Origin: Morchella semilibera
Lineage: Eukaryota > Ascomycota > Pezizomycetes > Pezizales > Morchellaceae
NCBI GenBank assembly: GCA_009192285.1
Contig: CM018605.1
Location: forward strand, 2,935,226-2,999,225
DNA length: 64,000 nucleotides
Direction: 5' to 3'
The notes below the pieces were generated by a model that was given only the letters and a program-made list of their open reading frames with translations, was not told the DNA's origin and ran no database searches. Made by a program: the position numbers and the translations under genes. Of this stretch, positions 53,564 to 64,000 are shown one piece after another. How positions within the stretch are numbered: position 1 is the stretch's first letter; each line of letters begins with the position of its first letter.

Positions 53564-55894
53564 AGCGAGACAGCTCGAGGAAAGCTGGGGTCGATCTCAC
53601 TAGAGCAAGAGCACACTCGATACACCCTGTCTGCTTTACCTCAATGCCCTTTGTAGACCACTGCGTCATCCAACCCCACCACACCTGGGAACCCACAGAA
53701 CCCCAACTATTAGGTCAATCCAAGCGTATTGAATCTGGGCCACGGTCATTCTAAACTCAAAACCAACCATATCGCACTTCAAGGATCATGGTGAGTATGG
53801 CTACCACTGCGCACGAGAGACTATACATAATTTAGCCCAAGTATACTCACTCTGTCAAGATTAAAATTTCACTTTCTTAGTATTTTACCACCAAATCATA
53901 CTTGATTGGGGTTGATCGGAATTTTAATTCTGGCACTATGGGTAGAGAGTCTATAACAGGACATGAAATTAATTCCGAGCGTCGATAGGATCTAGTCTTT
54001 GGTATAGAAATTATGAGACGCACAGCTGCCGAGAAACCGTTTTTGGAAAAATGATGGGTGCTTCAACCCTGTGGCACATAGAATATGGGTGTGTTCTAGG
54101 CTGCGGCTAAGTGGGGCGTTCTAATTGTAGACGAAGTCCCGTAATTAGCTGCCTTTTACCATTCTTGATGGCCAGTGGCGAGTGCTCTATCGCAACCTGT
54201 GAAGCTAGAAGCGGTCTAATCTTCTATAATCAGTAGATATGGTAGAGAACCAGATCATATCCATCTGTACCGCGGAAGGACATACCAAGTGATCGATATA
54301 CATAACTAACGAGCTTTTGTGACTCTAGAGAATGGCCAGCCTTTGTTGAGTCTCTACAGGCGTTTTCAGTGTAGTGTAGAATGAGTTGGAGAAATGGGCA
54401 GCCCAGGGCGGGGTAAGATCATTGCGGACTTGATCCCACGGCACTTGGATAGATAGGATGCACTACCACAGAATAGTATGGTTCATGATCATACAGGATC
54501 AAATAACGCCACGCTCCTTGCAGCTGCAAGGTCCCTGAAGTGGAAGTAGCATTAGATCTTGACCCGATCCACGGTTGTGTGCGTTGGGACGGGTATGAGA
54601 GTTAATATGGGTTGGATCGTGTGTTTGATCCAACTATAACCGAATCTTAGAGCTAAAGTGCGAGGGGTGTGACGCTGCCTTTTAGAAGCTCACAATGTTA
54701 GTCCAGTTTCGGCCGGTACCATGTTTTACCAAGAGTTTGGATAAAGAGAAACACCACAGGTTAGAACCCTCAGGTGGACATGCTTGTCAGTATAAGCCAT
54801 GCGGGTCAGCTGTTGTGCATGTGTTTGACTTAATTTAAAGGATAATTCTGAGTCTTAGAGCGGTTCAATTATGGAATAGATGCTGGGTGGTACGTGAGAC
54901 GGTTTGACAGTTCTTCCTACTTTTTTGAACTGGCTAGCAAAGCCTAGGACAGTGCGGCGCCCAATGACTAGAGAGTAAAACCCTAGTTTGAGTGTTATCT
55001 CAATAGCCAATTAGTACCAGTAGAGGCAATATGTTCAACCAGTCACTCGCCGCAACAGTGCAGATAGACAAAGAAAGACTAGGAATCTGAGCATGCCCAT
55101 GTTTATATAGCTCTTAGGACTAGACCCTTGTCCTCGGTCGTAATCTGCTGAGCGGACAGAGTTGAAACTGTGCTTGTAATGCACAAGTTTTAGTGTGGGG
55201 TTAGTTGAGGAAATACCTTTAACAAACCCGCATAATTCCACGGACTACACGTCAAACAGCTGCTCTAGCCTCCATTAATTATCCGTCAATAATCTAGTCT
55301 ATACATGGCCTATTTCACTAATTGGAAGTTATTAGTTACGTGACCAGCATGAACCCTGCCCTTTTTACACCCACTCCGCGGAGAGGGAGGGGTTGGTTGC
55401 AATTGCCTAAGGGCTGTATGCATGTATGAAGTATAAACCCTTTCGTTAACACGCGGACTTAACGCCAAAATAACAGAGTATCAGGGTGTTAACAAAGGTC
55501 GGCTGGCTTAGTAATGTGGTCCCAGCTGTGGATCAGAAAGAGGTAGTAATTGTATAACTTAGGAATTCTGTCCCATATGGGGGCTGGGGGATAGTAATAA
55601 ACTGCTTGACGGTTGTCGTATGATATTTTGGTTTCCGCTACATAGCCTGTGGGTTGGTGAGCGCGGTAGTAGAAATAGAAATAAGAAGTGGTGCCCGTTC
55701 GACTCTTGCCCTGATCTTCTCGGATTTTAAACCGTAAAACCATTTCCTACTTGTCGCCCAGGTGGAAATCGATATTAGCTATCTGAGGAGCTCTAGAGCT
55801 AGCGCAACTCGTTATTTAATTTGTGTCAGATAAGAACTTCGATTGAGGCTTATCCGCCGATAACCGCACACTAAACCGGCCTGATTAGGCGCCC
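53564..55894. other. Gene-free subtelomeric interval
   Basis: No gene. A small hairpin GTTGGATC-GTGTGTTT-GATCCAAC lies at about 54611-54634. The open frames here are short. Confidence 0.4.
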
Positions 55895-56985
55895 TTGGAA
55901 GATTAGCTGCAGTGCGGTCCATGAGGGTCCTTGAGGCGAGCAGAGGCAAATGCTTCGGGAGCTCTGTCTTTCAAGGGGGTGGCTTGCCCTGCGCGAACAA
56001 CGAGATATGCCTCGAGGTGCTTGAGGCAATCGAAGCAAATTGTAATATGGACATAAGATGCTTCTCCTAAAAAAGGCCAAGGTGGATGATTATTCTGAGC
56101 CGCTTTATATTAATATATCTAATAGTATAATCACCTAAAACCCGAGCTGCTCGAGGCAGAGGCCCTGGGAGAGCCTCATGGACCATATACGATAACTATA
56201 TTAAAGATAACCGTTAGTAATATCTAGTGTGGTCCACGAGGCTGCTCGAGGCGAGCAGAGGCAAACGCTTGAGATGCCTCGACCTTTTATGGGGGGGGCG
56301 CTCTGCTCTGCTCGAGCAACGGGATACAACGCCTCGGGGCGGGGTTCTCAATGGTACGTATCAGTATGGTCTTCTTGCCATATCGTACCCACTATTATAT
56401 ACTAAAGTGGCTATCCAACTGCATGATATTTTGCAGACTCTTTATCGTACCAAATATAATATATCATGCTGTAATCGAGTGATGTCTTATGTCCCTGGAG
56501 TTCTTTTTAGCCCATGAACCACATAGAAAAAGCAAATGAAGATCTATTTGGGCGCCAAGACCCTACCGTGATGTCCATGATGTGTTATCGATGCAGATAA
56601 AATCCATATCCTACCTACTATGGCCTAAAGATCATCATATTGTACTTTACTCACCACACTACCAGCGAATATTACCGATACGTATCACAATACGGGGTTA
56701 TCATTGAGTGCCCTGCCTCAAGGTGTTCTAGGCAATCAAGGCAAATATGTGCTATTGATGTAAGGCTGATCCCAAGACATACCAAAGTGCTAATAATCTC
56801 ACAATTGTTCCGAGGTACTCATACATATATACGTATGCTCATGTATCTAGAGTATGGTTACCTAAACCTCGAGCTGTTCGAGGCGGGCAGAAGGAGTTTC
56901 CTCGAGCATACTTGCCTCGTAGACTCACATGCCTTGGGCTACCTTGAGGCATAGGCCTCGGGAATACCTCGTGGAACACACTGGT
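55895..56985. repeat. Cluster of CCTCGAGG / GAGGCxxxxGAGGC motifs
   Basis: Degenerate, partly palindromic words recur in several places: CTTGAGGCGAGCAGAGGCAA (about 55931), ATGCCTCGAGGTGCTTGAGG (about 56007), GAGCTGCTCGAGGCAGAGGC (about 56143), GAGGCTGCTCGAGGCGAGCA (about 56238), TGCCTCAAGGTGTTCTAGGC (about 56712), CGAGCTGTTCGAGGCGGGCA (about 56868) and GCCTCGGGAATACCTCG (about 56956). Spacing is irregular. No coding content is supported. Confidence 0.6.
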
Positions 56986-59900
56986 AATATCCGTGAAAGC
57001 TTATTAGCTATGATTAGTACACTCACGGATGTCATGCCCTTTCCTCTACGCCATCCTCACGCCTCTGGTCAATTATCATCAGCTCGACACGAGTTAATTG
57101 CTGAATCTAGTACTGAATGGAGCGGGATATCACCAGATCATGCGCCCAGTCAAACCCTTTTAGGAACATCTAGTTACACGTACCTGCTTGGTCAATATAT
57201 TATCAAAAGCCTGGCCTGCCAGATTGACCCGTGGCGGGTGGGCGTGAAGCCTAATGCACGTCCATAGTTTGAAGCAGGTAATAAAAAGTAAAGAGTTGTA
57301 AAACCTATGGTAAACAGAACGTTTCCAAAGGTTACAAGGTCAAAATTGGGACAATGATTCTGTAGGCATATAAATAACTCTTTGTGGATATAGCACATGA
57401 TCGTAAGTCCCTACCCTGTCTTTGATATTGTGTAAGTTAGTGGTGGCTTTCGGATTGCAGTTTTACAGCTCAAGTTTTGCCCTTGTATGATTCATTTAGT
57501 TTTCTTTATATTAGCACCCGACTAACTCTTTTGTGTATGTATCTTTAATTGCAGAGCGTGTTACGTGCCTATTTGATGTGGTTAAGGACAGAGCCCGGTT
57601 GAATCTGTCAACTATTATGAACACTTGCCAGCATTGGTTCGACACTCGATCGTAGTGGCTGTTTCGCGGCTTGTTTAGCACTGTCAGTCTTTGTGTAGGT
57701 TCAGTCGTGGTTACAGATCGTAGAGGGGTGAGTTGCTTGCTTGTGCTCAGATCCGGAGACAGGCGCGCTAAGCGTTGGCTATTCATGCATTAGAAGATCC
57801 AGGTCCATTCCAATCTGCCCATGTTTACCCCTTTTTCTCTGAACCCCACGCCGCTTATGTTTCATTCCATCAAACGAAATGTTGGATTTGTTTTTCCAGC
57901 TTCAAGATTTCTTTTCTTCGATATCCACGGCGATTGTCGTAATCTGAAGTTGAGGGTATAATCTTCCGTATAGTTTCATTGCCTTGCCATGATCTTTGAG
58001 GCGGTTGTCGTTTTCTCTTTGCTCTCATTTCGGCCCACCACCCTTATCTCATAGACGTGCCGAAGGAGTTATTGAAAGGCAGGTTTCTATTAGACGACAC
58101 CTTAGGTGGGGGTAGTTGGGATCATTATGAGTAATGCGTCACTAGATTTGACGGTCTCTTTGTAATTCGTGATGGTGTTGGAGTAAATTTCTGTTGGCAT
58201 CAGAATCTCTGGGGGATACACCGGGAAGTGTTGAGAGCGCAAATGATCCAGTCCATACGCGAACGCCTCTTTACAGCAAGCGCCAGTTACGAACACCTGG
58301 AAGTATTCTTAGCTCTGGATACTATGCCCACGTTTGTCAAGCCCCAACTCTCCCGTTACAAATGACGTATTAGTAGGATTCTTGTGCGGAGAAGCGGAAA
58401 GGTTAATAGGCTCGAGGTGGTAAGTGGCTAATCCTTGTCGGACAGCCGTACTATATTAATGGTTTGTGCGCTCCACACAACTGCCTACCCCATTTGTACG
58501 ACCCCACGACTGACAGCCTCAACCTTGGGCATTGTGCCTGATTTGGTTTCTGCGGGTAAGCGGGTGGGCAGTGTTTGTGACATGCACATACGCTCTGGGG
58601 GTTGTCATTTGCCATATTGAACCATCCCAATGACTTGAGAAACAGACAACGATATGCTTCAGAACATATACTGGCAAACATAGCGCTCTTTATGAACTTA
58701 TCCTTCCATTAGTGTAACCGTCTACAGTTGGCGGCCGCCATATTTGAACGTTCCTGGATGGGGGCCCTTCATTGATCGCGCAGAGAATGAACAGCGGTAA
58801 ATCCGGTGTAGTGTGCAGCCCCGTTCGGACAGTCGTGGCACCCAGGGTCAAAGTACGAGGGTGTTTCTTCTATCTCCTAGTCCTCTCATGACTGTAACTA
58901 TAATAACAGAGAGCTACAATATCTTCACTACGGCCATACCTATCAATTTTTGAGCATGGGCAGGGGAAATGGTTGTTGGTGGGTTAGAATTCATAAACGA
59001 ACGCAATATAGTAGGGTGCAAGGAGGGCTGTACAAAGCTAGTATATCATCATTTAAGTGGCCACTGATCATCGCGGCTCAACGACGGATATCCGGTGATA
59101 GGTGTGAAGGTGACCAGAGGGAGACGGTTTCTGTGAAGAATACACTCTTTTTAACAACTGACACCGTCATGAGACCGCGGACCGTTTGAGCTACAGATTG
59201 CCCGGGGTCCATGGACGTGCTGCAGCCTGCGTTTCAAATCATTAACCTCGGGAACATTCAAACTCGTCTAGCTCGTGACGGGTGTTGGAATCGGGGGTCT
59301 ATTGTACTATGGCGCGGGGAGGCATGGGGGGGGGGGAGTGTAGACCTCAGAGGATCTTTTTGTATGGGGATTAGACCGTTAGGCTAGGCGCTAGTACAAT
59401 TATAGGAGTAGAAGTCATGATTTCTATAGCTGATTGGCTGCAAACGCCGAGGTTTACATACCTACCCTCCATAGCTTCTCGAGCCATATATTCAATTTGT
59501 TGCTCCTTGCTTTTAGTGCTCAGGCATTGTTTTCAAGGTGATCATGAGGGCACGGGGTAAATGCTCCCTTGCCAAGTTTTCCTGGGCAAAAGTGACCTGA
59601 GCAGATAGGGACAGGCCCTATATATGGGTTATTTGGGTGTACCCGGGTAGTTTAGCTCGGGTGTGGTCTGCTTGTGGACGCTGGATCAGCAGTGCGGCCA
59701 GCTTCTGACTAAGGCGGCCGGACTAGCAACGAGCATGGAGCTAGGTACAATGACGCATCAAAGCATGTGGGACACCAGCCAAACGGGGTAAAGAAACTCG
59801 AACATTTTTATCCAAAGATTCAAGGCTCTAGAATCGTCACGCCTCTATTTTAATTTCAATATTACTCGTTTTGCCCTATTTTAGACTCCAGACACGACTA

Positions 59901-61259
59901 TAACTGGGCAATGATTGAGGAATGAGCGATCATTAGTATTTTTGTGATCACAGTGTTTGAAACGGAACGAGGCTTAGGATACCCACATACGAATAGGGTG
60001 TGGCTGAACTAAAATAAAACCTTAAACCGGCAACACCTACCAGGTATGATATAGAATCCTATTGAATAATTCATGTTATGAATTTACCCATCCGGAAGAC
60101 CTCCTCAAAACACGTTCCAAGACTGATTCTATATAGATATTGATAGTAATTATCTCTATTTACCAATTAGTCTAGATTAGAGGGTGTGGATGGCTTATTA
60201 CGAGCAGGATTTGTTAAAGCTCATAACACTGCAAGTACCTGATTTAGATGCTAGCCATTTAAGATACTGAAGGCCTGTATGCAATTGTAGCTGGCGCTCT
60301 AGCGTGCACTGTCACTGTCCAATCCTATCCTGCGAGGTATTAGGTCAAGAACAAGGGAGGTAGTGGGGAAGGGAAGAAGAGAGGCACAAAGGCCTTAGCA
60401 AGTAACCCAAATCAGCGCTGTGTCGGGGCCTCTGCTATAGACCCGAACCTTTTGCGTGTGGGCCAGGATAGTAAAGACCACTTCAATCACAACACACCGC
60501 CCTTTGCCCCCTAACACTTCCATGCTCCAATACGTGGATTGTTTGTGGTTAGAGGAGTTTACCAAACCTGAACTAATCATTAGCCTTTTCGTGGATCAAG
60601 GGATACACACGTTTCATGCTTTGTTTAAGCGATAACACCACAACTCGGGGGGCGGCGCGCTCTTCATTTCAACTTTTGCCTCTCATACCATGGCAGTCAG
60701 GAACCTCAATCCCTAAGATCGGCCCTGCTCTAGATATCTTATAGCGGACACACTAATTCCAATAGGACAACCGACACTAGTGTAGGCCACATATTGCTCC
60801 TTATGACGTTATTTGACGCATCATTCACGCGAAACACTTGTGGACACTGCCTCAAGATAAGCTGTGAGGCATATATTCTCAACCGTGTCTTTGGAGTTGA
60901 AGCTCTCGTGGACATGCATCTTGAGAAGGTGAGAATCGGGCTCGCAAAAGTTCTCCTCGGCTATTTCTATCACTACTTTATAAAAACCGTTCCAGCGGTA
61001 CTAAGTAAAATAATCTTATTGATCTTGCGGGGTGAGCTGTCTGTGTCGTGAAATTTAGAAGAGCGTCCAGAAGAGAAGCATTATTATTAGTTTAAGGGTA
61101 TATATGTCGGGGTTAGATTGCTAGGATGTCCTCACAATACTGAAATCCTATCAAGCGCCAGTTACCATGTGTGCGTACTCTACGTTTTGATGTCGTTCAG
61201 TGGACGATGACCAGCACTAGGCAAGGCTTCTGGTAGAAACTGGTTGTGATAGAAGACAA
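56986..61259. other. Gene-free subtelomeric interval
   Basis: I see no gene. Frames at 58102-58296 (-) and 60794-61051 (+) are short, without domains and without splice partners. A G11 run lies at 59326-59336. Confidence 0.4.
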
Positions 61260-61600
61260 AACCACCAAACCAAAGAGGCCAACCTGTACCAACAATCTAT
61301 CATGACAGTCTTAACCGCTTAAACCGTGGTTTCATCTTTGGCATATTAGGTAATGAGAACAGTCCTGAAATGGATTCTCATGTCCCCTTACAGCATGTTT
61401 GAGCTTTCGTACTGTTTGAGCTCAGGAGCTGGGGTGTTTTAACTTACGAAAACGACTTGTATGAACTGTTCAAACCGCCAGTCCAACCGGTTGTTTACTG
61501 TTGAAACCATATATCCAGGGCGAGAGGAACTGTACCAACTGTAAACCTAACCAGTCGAGCCATAAAACGGTAAACCACCGGAAACCTTGGCACCAGGCGC
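61260..61600. repeat. AACCGGTTTA-type degenerate repeat, site 3
   Basis: Contains CAAACCAAAGAGGCCAACC, CTTAAACCGTGGTTTCA, CCAACCGGTTGTTTACTG and AACCACCGGAAACC, related to sites at 45.9 and 47.3 kb. It may be remnants of one old element. Confidence 0.4.
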
Positions 61601-63862
61601 CGACGGACCACACAGAGCCGGGCACCTTAAACCTTCTCGATGGAAAAAAGGCCCGTTCCTATCTATACCAGGTCTCTCTGTGTCCTGTGGGTGCTGCGGT
61701 TGCCCGGGAAGGTGTAGATTTAATCTAATTTGGAGAGTATATCAACCAGTGGGTCCTCGTATATGGGGCGGGGAAGTGTTAGCGCCTATCACCTGTTTAA
61801 GAATGATCTGAAGCTACAGTTCCATAGCCGTGAAGAGTATGTCCTAGATCACGACTACGGATGTATAAGAGCATTTTATCTAATGTAATTCGGTTAGCTC
61901 CGTCTTGGCATCAGGCGCCGGGGAACTGACGGTGGTTCAACGTGGAGGTCTTGCAGCATTCTAGAAGCGGTCTAGAACCGGTCAAGACCAGGATCGCAGA
62001 TTCCTGCTTGGGCCAAATAGCACTATGAGCTTGCGATAATCCCTGACAGCCTTCCGGGATAGAAATGCGTCATCTACCTGTCTAAAAGTCATCACCATAG
62101 TTAGCACACCAGATCTGTCATTATCCGGGATGGGCGCGCTCCAACTGTTCCGAGAGATCTCTGTCATCAAGTATCATGTAGCCGATAGCTCCCGATTCTC
62201 CTGTTTGAGCTTGGATTAGCCCTGTTGGGCTTTGGATTCTCTGGGATTATGCATGTAGGAGGATGTAACCGAAGGAGGGGAATGGGGTGGAGAAACAATG
62301 ATAGCCATGTGTCAATAACACGGTATCTCATTAGTTGAGGCCACATTGGATTTGTGAAGACGCAAAAGTCAAATATGTAAGACTTGCATGTAGCCGGTTT
62401 ACAGGACTTGGCTGGATGTATCTAAATGATTAAACAGAGGGGTCAACCTGTAATTCCGCGCGCTCTTGCATTATTTTATTGTGCGCTGGCCTTAACATCT
62501 AGCTAGCCGTTAACATGTATCTGGCCGTCCTTTTAGCACACGTATCATCCACTATCGGTCGGCCAAAATTCGATGCCAAGGGCATATGTTTGTAACACGT
62601 AGTCCCGGAAACGTACACCATAGTCGGTATTTGGCCGCCCGCCAAGGTGCACTAGCGTTCTGGCATCATTTCGGCTCTAGAGAGGACAGTGTAGCGAAAC
62701 CACGTTTCCTTTCCGGGCAGAGCTATAAGAAAAGCTCGCTTCGCCCTCTGTTTCCTCTTCATCCTCGTTTTATCCATTTGCATCTCCAAGTGCTCCCAGA
62801 AACTTTGAGTGTCCGGTCTTTACTGCTGTGAAGTGCAAATTCTCTATAATGACTGTCGTGTTTTTAGAAAGTAGCCCGTTAACTGGAACATTTCTACTCA
62901 GTATAATGACTAGGTGTTGAGTATGTGAAACCCGTGACTTTATTTCTTGTGGTGCTTGGGGGGTCTACTTTGGTAAGAACGAGTCTTTTCCAGTGTGATT
63001 TTTAAGTATGTGTAATAATGGTTTTCTTAGGTTTCCCGCCCATTATTTCCAATGCCGTTGAGTGTGTTGCCACATTGCAAGATTCCCGATGGCGTTTTAA
63101 GATTCAAGCCATTGTGAACCTCTGTTAGGTCAAGCCGTTCCGTTTAGCGGAATCTCGAGACGGCGTAGCTGCTCTAGTATGGTTTTCCGTGTGTTTTAAA
63201 CACAGCTTCTCTTGAGTGGCGGCCCGTTCTTGAGTGGCGGCCCGTGCTGGTTTTCGCCCGTGATGTTTCCCGGCATCTGGATATAACCCGAGTTGCTACT
63301 TCATGGGGCTAGTTTCTAGTTTTCCATGCACGTGCAGGTGTACTTTGTGTTGAACCGTCTGGTTTTAGTTTTTGATGTCGACAACTTTGCTGTTTGTGCT
63401 GAAGTGCCGCTTTGCGGGCAGAAGTTGCGAGATTTAAAGTCTTGAGCGCCCATCGCTGTTATCACGACTTTTGTTGGTGGGCTGTTTTTGGTAAACCACG
63501 TTTATCGCAGTTCTGAGCCGTTCACGCTAGTTTGGGCAGAACCCGCGCCAGGGGTCTTTGGGACTTTTCTTTGAGTGTGAGTGTCCCGCTGCGTTTCTGG
63601 CAGCTAGTCACGTGAGTAGAATCGTTTACGGTTGGTGCTTGAGGACCCGGGTCACGTGACTTTGAGTTTTTTCGTGTGTAAGTGTTTACCGGCACTTTTT
63701 TCTTTTCGCTGTGCGGGAGCCCGGGGTTGTGCTGTTTTGGTAGGTGTTAACCGCTAGGGTTAACCGACGGCCGGGTAACTCCCGTTTTTTAACCGCCCGC
63801 TAACTTTTTTAACAGTTTTGCAACCCGCCGGCAACCGCAGTCCGGGTAACAGGCCAGGGTCA
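61601..63862. other. Telomere-adjacent region
   Basis: No gene is supported. The last kilobase is T/G-biased on the + strand and contains a degenerate CTAGGGTTAACC at about 63753 and several GTAACAGG / TTAACCG words. An 18-bp tandem pair lies at 63211-63246. It abuts the telomere array directly. Confidence 0.5.
63211..63246. repeat. Two tandem copies of an 18-bp unit
   Basis: CTTGAGTGGCGGCCCGTT is followed at once by CTTGAGTGGCGGCCCGTG, one mismatch. Confidence 0.85.
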
Positions 63863-63870
63863 GTTAGGGG

Positions 63871-64000
63871 TTAGTTAGGGTTAGTTAGGGTTAGTTAGGG
63901 TTAGTTAGGGTTAGTTAGGGTTAGTTAGGGTTAGTTAGGGTTAGTTAGGGTTAGTTAGGGTTAGATAGGGTTAGTTAGGGTTAGTTAGGGTTAGTTAGGG
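63871..64000 (+). repeat. Telomere: 13 copies of TTAGTTAGGG
   Basis: A perfect 10-bp unit TTAGTTAGGG is repeated 13 times to the end of the window, with one variant (TTAGATAGGG at 63961-63970). An imperfect CAGTTAGGGG precedes it. G-rich strand 5' to 3' towards the end is the right polarity for a right-hand chromosome end. The unit equals TTAGGG plus an extra TTAG. Most filamentous fungi have plain TTAGGG. Confidence 0.95.

Noticed and set aside
1-64000. CRISPR array, rRNA or bacterial operon features
   Set aside because: No regular short repeat-spacer array, no rRNA-like stretch and no operon layout. All signals are eukaryotic.

Overview
The window reads as the end of a chromosome of a filamentous ascomycete (Pezizomycotina). 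The evidence is a single-exon HET-domain gene, introns of about 47-81 nt with GT...CTRAY...AG signals, an intact fungal Ty3/gypsy retrotransposon, a JmjC gene, and a very large telomere-linked-helicase-type RecQ gene. The right end is a terminal telomeric array with its G-strand running off the + strand. I cannot name the genus. A truffle or cup-fungus type genome is possible but not shown.

Layout. (1) 1-5.48 kb is gene-free and repeat-rich: a GGGGAC microsatellite, a small terminal-inverted-repeat element (1196-1361), a nest of GTCTCCTGA/TCAGGAGAC elements (2.78-4.80 kb) and a 120-bp palindrome (4978-5098). (2) 5486-7321 is a HET-domain gene. (3) 7.7-13.77 kb holds a TTTCG microsatellite, one half of an 0.87-kb duplicated segment (8870-9743, partner 21778-22652), a dispersed-repeat copy and a degenerate satellite (10.55-13.40 kb). 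(4) 13777-21585 is a complete Ty3/gypsy element on the minus strand, with two 580-bp LTRs that look identical and a 5-bp target duplication CGTTA. (5) 21.6-23.2 kb is a degenerate satellite of about 135-bp units. (6) 23.65-34.08 kb is the gene island: a spliced JmjC gene (+), a convergent three-exon RecQ gene (-) and small predicted proteins beyond it. (7) 34.1-63.86 kb is a subtelomeric stretch of about 30 kb with no convincing gene. It carries a phased 8-bp core motif, a diverged solo LTR with its own target duplication (53167-53558), inverted repeats, CCTCGAGG-type repeats, homopolymer tracts and short interstitial telomeric motifs. (8) 63871-64000 is the telomere: 13 copies of a 10-bp unit, TTAGTTAGGG, instead of TTAGGG.

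Most notable is the helicase gene. After removing two small introns it encodes about 1,902 residues: an N-terminal classical C2H2 finger whose last His lies across an intron, three further finger-like segments (one OrsD/DUF3505-like), a central region with most of the tyrosine-recombinase signature (R-x-x-E, K hairpin, R-H, G-H...Y), then a complete RecQ helicase with its zinc module, and another Cys/His cluster at the C terminus. Next to it, the JmjC gene hides an 81-nt in-frame intron without a stop. Only its removal creates the Fe-binding H-x-D motif.

The joint function of the island (chromatin enzyme, recombinase-helicase, small coiled-coil proteins, all near a telomere) is inference. Telomere-linked RecQ genes are known in other fungi and are thought to act in chromosome-end maintenance or to spread with subtelomeres.
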